Below, in pieces: positions 7,155 through 8,245 of a stretch of DNA of 8,245 nucleotides. The notes under the pieces are model-generated. The model made no database searches. It was not told the origin of the DNA and was given only the letters and a program-made list of their open reading frames with translations. A program made the position numbers and the translations under genes. Position 1 is the first letter of the stretch; every line of letters starts with the position of its first letter. Origin of the DNA: OMOG01 sp041485845 (GTDB lineage: Bacteria > Acidobacteriota > Terriglobia > Bryobacterales > Bryobacteraceae). The stretch covers positions 1 through 8,245 of the forward strand of contig JBGPKH010000395.1 in the NCBI GenBank assembly GCA_041485845.1, given 5' to 3'.

Positions 7155-7997
7155 ATGACCGTCGAGATCGAAGGCGTCACGCTGCACCTTGCCCATCCGG
7201 ACGAGCTTGCGGTCCAGTGGGTCGGGCAAGATGAACTCATGCGCCAATTGCTGGCCGCCTGGATGGTAGTCAACGACCAGGATCTGCCGATGAATCCAAG
7301 GCTGCTGGGCAAACCGGGTGTGGGTAAGACCACACTCGCCTACGCCGCCGGCAAGCGCATGGGGCGGGATGTGTACATCCTGCAGGCCACGATGGACACG
7401 CGGCCAGAAGATTTGCTGGTCACCCCCGTGATCCAAGGGGAGGGCAGCCTTCGCTACGTGGCCTCTCCCCTGGTTACGGCCATGATCCGCGGCGGCATCG
7501 CCATCGTCGACGAAGGCAACCGCATGAGCGAGAAGAGCTGGGCCAGCCTGGCTCCCCTGCTCGACAACCGGCGCTACGTGGAATCCATCGTCACCGGCAT
7601 CAAGATCAAGGCCCATCCGCATTTCCGGATGGTCGCCACCATGAACGACGACGCTTCCACCTTCGAGCTCCCCGAGTATATTCACTCCCGTCTCCAGCCC
7701 CAGATCTTCATCGATTTCCCGGAGCGCGACGAAGAGTTTCACATTCTCAAGGAGAACCTGCCCTTCGCCGAAGAGCGTATTCTCAACTACGTCACGGACT
7801 TCCTGCAGATGGCGCACGCCGCCGACGAGCGCTACACGGTGCGTGACGGCATCAACGTGGCCCGCTTCGCCATCAAGCTGAAAAGCCTGGCCACCCAACG
7901 GACCCACGAAACGGAAGCCCTGGAAATCGCCATCGTCCAGGTATTGGGAGAGGAGGCCTTACGCTATGCCCGGAGAAACCGGCCCTCCGTTTCCTGA
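7155..7997 (+). CDS. MoxR-like AAA+ ATPase (AAA_5 type)
   Basis: The 280-aa product is a compact AAA+ ATPase of the MoxR/dynein-related (AAA_5) kind. Such ATPases usually act as chaperones that remodel or activate a partner, often a VWA-domain protein encoded nearby. The motifs are intact: Walker A GKPGVGKT (52-59), Walker B IAIVDE (115-120, catalytic Glu120), sensor-1 Asn164 in MVATMNDD, and a likely arginine finger at Arg179 (HSRLQPQ). No signal peptide or membrane segment is seen, so it is cytoplasmic. I chose ATG 7155 (weak GGAAAG upstream, product MTVEIEGVTL) over the in-frame ATG 7080, because the extra 25 residues are Pro/Arg-rich and start inside a repeat. Its 3' end overlaps the next gene by 32 nt. 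Substrate and pathway are unknown; a link to the flagellar genes is not shown. Confidence 0.88.
   Translation: MTVEIEGVTLHLAHPDELAVQWVGQDELMRQLLAAWMVVNDQDLPMNPRLLGKPGVGKTTLAYAAGKRMGRDVYILQATMDTRPEDLLVTPVIQGEGSLRYVASPLVTAMIRGGIAIVDEGNRMSEKSWASLAPLLDNRRYVESIVTGIKIKAHPHFRMVATMNDDASTFELPEYIHSRLQPQIFIDFPERDEEFHILKENLPFAEERILNYVTDFLQMAHAADERYTVRDGINVARFAIKLKSLATQRTHETEALEIAIVQVLGEEALRYARRNRPSVS
7951..7956 (+). promoter_or_regulatory. Ribosome binding site inside the ATPase gene
   Basis: AGGAGG lies 9 nt before ATG 7966, inside the last codons of the ATPase gene. This is a near-perfect Shine-Dalgarno and is the main reason for accepting the downstream overlapping gene and its start. Confidence 0.7.
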
Positions 7998-8109
7998 CCC
8001 AGGGCCGCTGCCCGACCCAGGGCCGCTGCCCGACCCCGGACCGCTCCCCGATTTCGCCAGCCTGAAGCGGGGCCGCTTCACCTATTTTCCGGTGGTGCCG
8101 GGCCGCCTG
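7966..8109 (+). CDS. Unrecognised gene, 5' part only, interrupted by duplicated ATPase DNA
   Basis: This frame opens at ATG 7966 with an AGGAGG site, overlaps the ATPase stop by 32 nt and is probably co-translated with it. The first ~48 codons look genuine: MPGETGPPFP, a Pro-rich repeat of DPGPLP (11-28), then FASLKRGRFTYFPVVPGRL. I do not recognise the family; the operon position suggests a partner or client of the ATPase. From about 8101 the DNA becomes a second copy of the ATPase gene in another frame. The frame stays open to the window end, but its translation beyond residue 48 (Arg/His/Ala-rich) is an out-of-frame reading and not real protein. The gene is therefore truncated or chimeric here. 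Confidence 0.5.
7996..8049 (+). repeat. 18-bp tandem repeat, three copies, in frame
   Basis: Copies at 7996-8013 and 8014-8031 are identical (GACCCAGGGCCGCTGCCC); the third at 8032-8049 has three substitutions (GACCCCGGACCGCTCCCC). The period is a multiple of three and encodes DPGPLP three times, so unlike the intergenic minisatellite it is compatible with coding. All three changes in copy 3 are synonymous. The first copy overlaps the ATPase stop codon. Confidence 0.85.
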
Positions 8110-8245
8110 GATGGTGGTCCACGACCAGGACTTGCCGATGAATCCGCGGCTGCTCGGCAAACCCGGCGTGGGCAAGACCACGCTCGCCTACGCCGCCGGC
8201 AAGCGCATGGGACGGGACGTCTATATCCTGCAAGCCACCATGGAC
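8102..8245 (+). pseudogene. Second partial copy of the MoxR-like ATPase (Walker A region)
   Basis: These 144 nt align without gaps to 7254-7397, i.e. codons 34-81 of the upstream ATPase, with 127 identical bases (88%). Of 17 differences, 16 are synonymous and one changes Asn40 to His. Walker A GKPGVGKT is intact. The copy has no N-terminal 33 codons and no ribosome binding site. Its frame is closed upstream by TGA at 8063-8065, and the first in-frame ATG is 8111 (MVVHDQDLPM). It runs off the window end, so whether the rest is complete cannot be seen. The synonymous pattern says it comes from a gene under protein-level selection: a paralogue, or the same gene from a related strain joined here by assembly. 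Confidence 0.85.

Noticed and set aside
6573..7907. Long minus-strand open frame (444 codons) across the ATPase gene and the repeats
   Set aside because: It is antisense to a clear AAA+ gene, has low-complexity composition, and stays open only because the repeats and GC-rich codons lack stops on that strand.
7966..8245. Single fusion protein through the junction to the window end
   Set aside because: After ~8101 the frame reads the ATPase copy out of register, giving Arg/His-rich nonsense; the real coding frame there is the ATPase one.

Overview
The window is a high-GC, tightly packed bacterial segment in which every supported gene reads on the + strand. About the first 6.6 kb is a flagellar export and control cluster: the tail of an upstream gene, flhB, flhA, flhF, a sigma-28 type factor (fliA/whiG family), a FliN-domain protein with a long extra N-terminal half, and a small membrane-anchored protein resembling SwrB/DUF2802. 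Flagella rather than an injectisome are indicated by flhF and the motility sigma factor next to flhA/flhB. The gene content and composition suggest a motile, environmental Gram-negative. My best guess is Acidobacteriota (Solibacter/Bryobacter-like), but this rests on general impression and not on a search.

The flagellar genes appear to form one operon. flhB and flhA are 4 nt apart. flhF follows after a 90-nt gap with a good ribosome binding site, and sigma follows flhF by 26 nt. Sigma/FliN-like and FliN-like/SwrB-like each overlap by 4 nt (ATGA and GTGA), which suggests translational coupling. FlhA and FlhB form the core of the export gate. FlhF sets where the flagellum is built, the sigma factor drives late genes, and the FliN-domain protein belongs to the C-ring/switch family. 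No flhG (minD-like) gene sits beside flhF.

From 6631 to 7154 there is no convincing gene. A GC-rich hairpin directly follows the last flagellar gene. Next comes a minisatellite of seven full 23-25 bp units plus one decayed unit, and then two copies of a different imperfect ~65-bp repeat, each with a run of eight C.

The last part is a separate locus: a MoxR-like AAA+ ATPase (280 aa) overlapping, by 32 nt, the start of an unrecognised gene whose N-terminus has a Pro-rich tandem repeat. At about position 8101 that gene breaks off abruptly into a second, 88%-identical copy of the MoxR Walker A region, out of frame with the upstream gene. It runs off the window end. Sixteen of the 17 differences between the copies are synonymous, so both have been kept as functional protein sequence. 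The junction is either a real duplication/deletion or an assembly chimera, and it is the most important thing to check.
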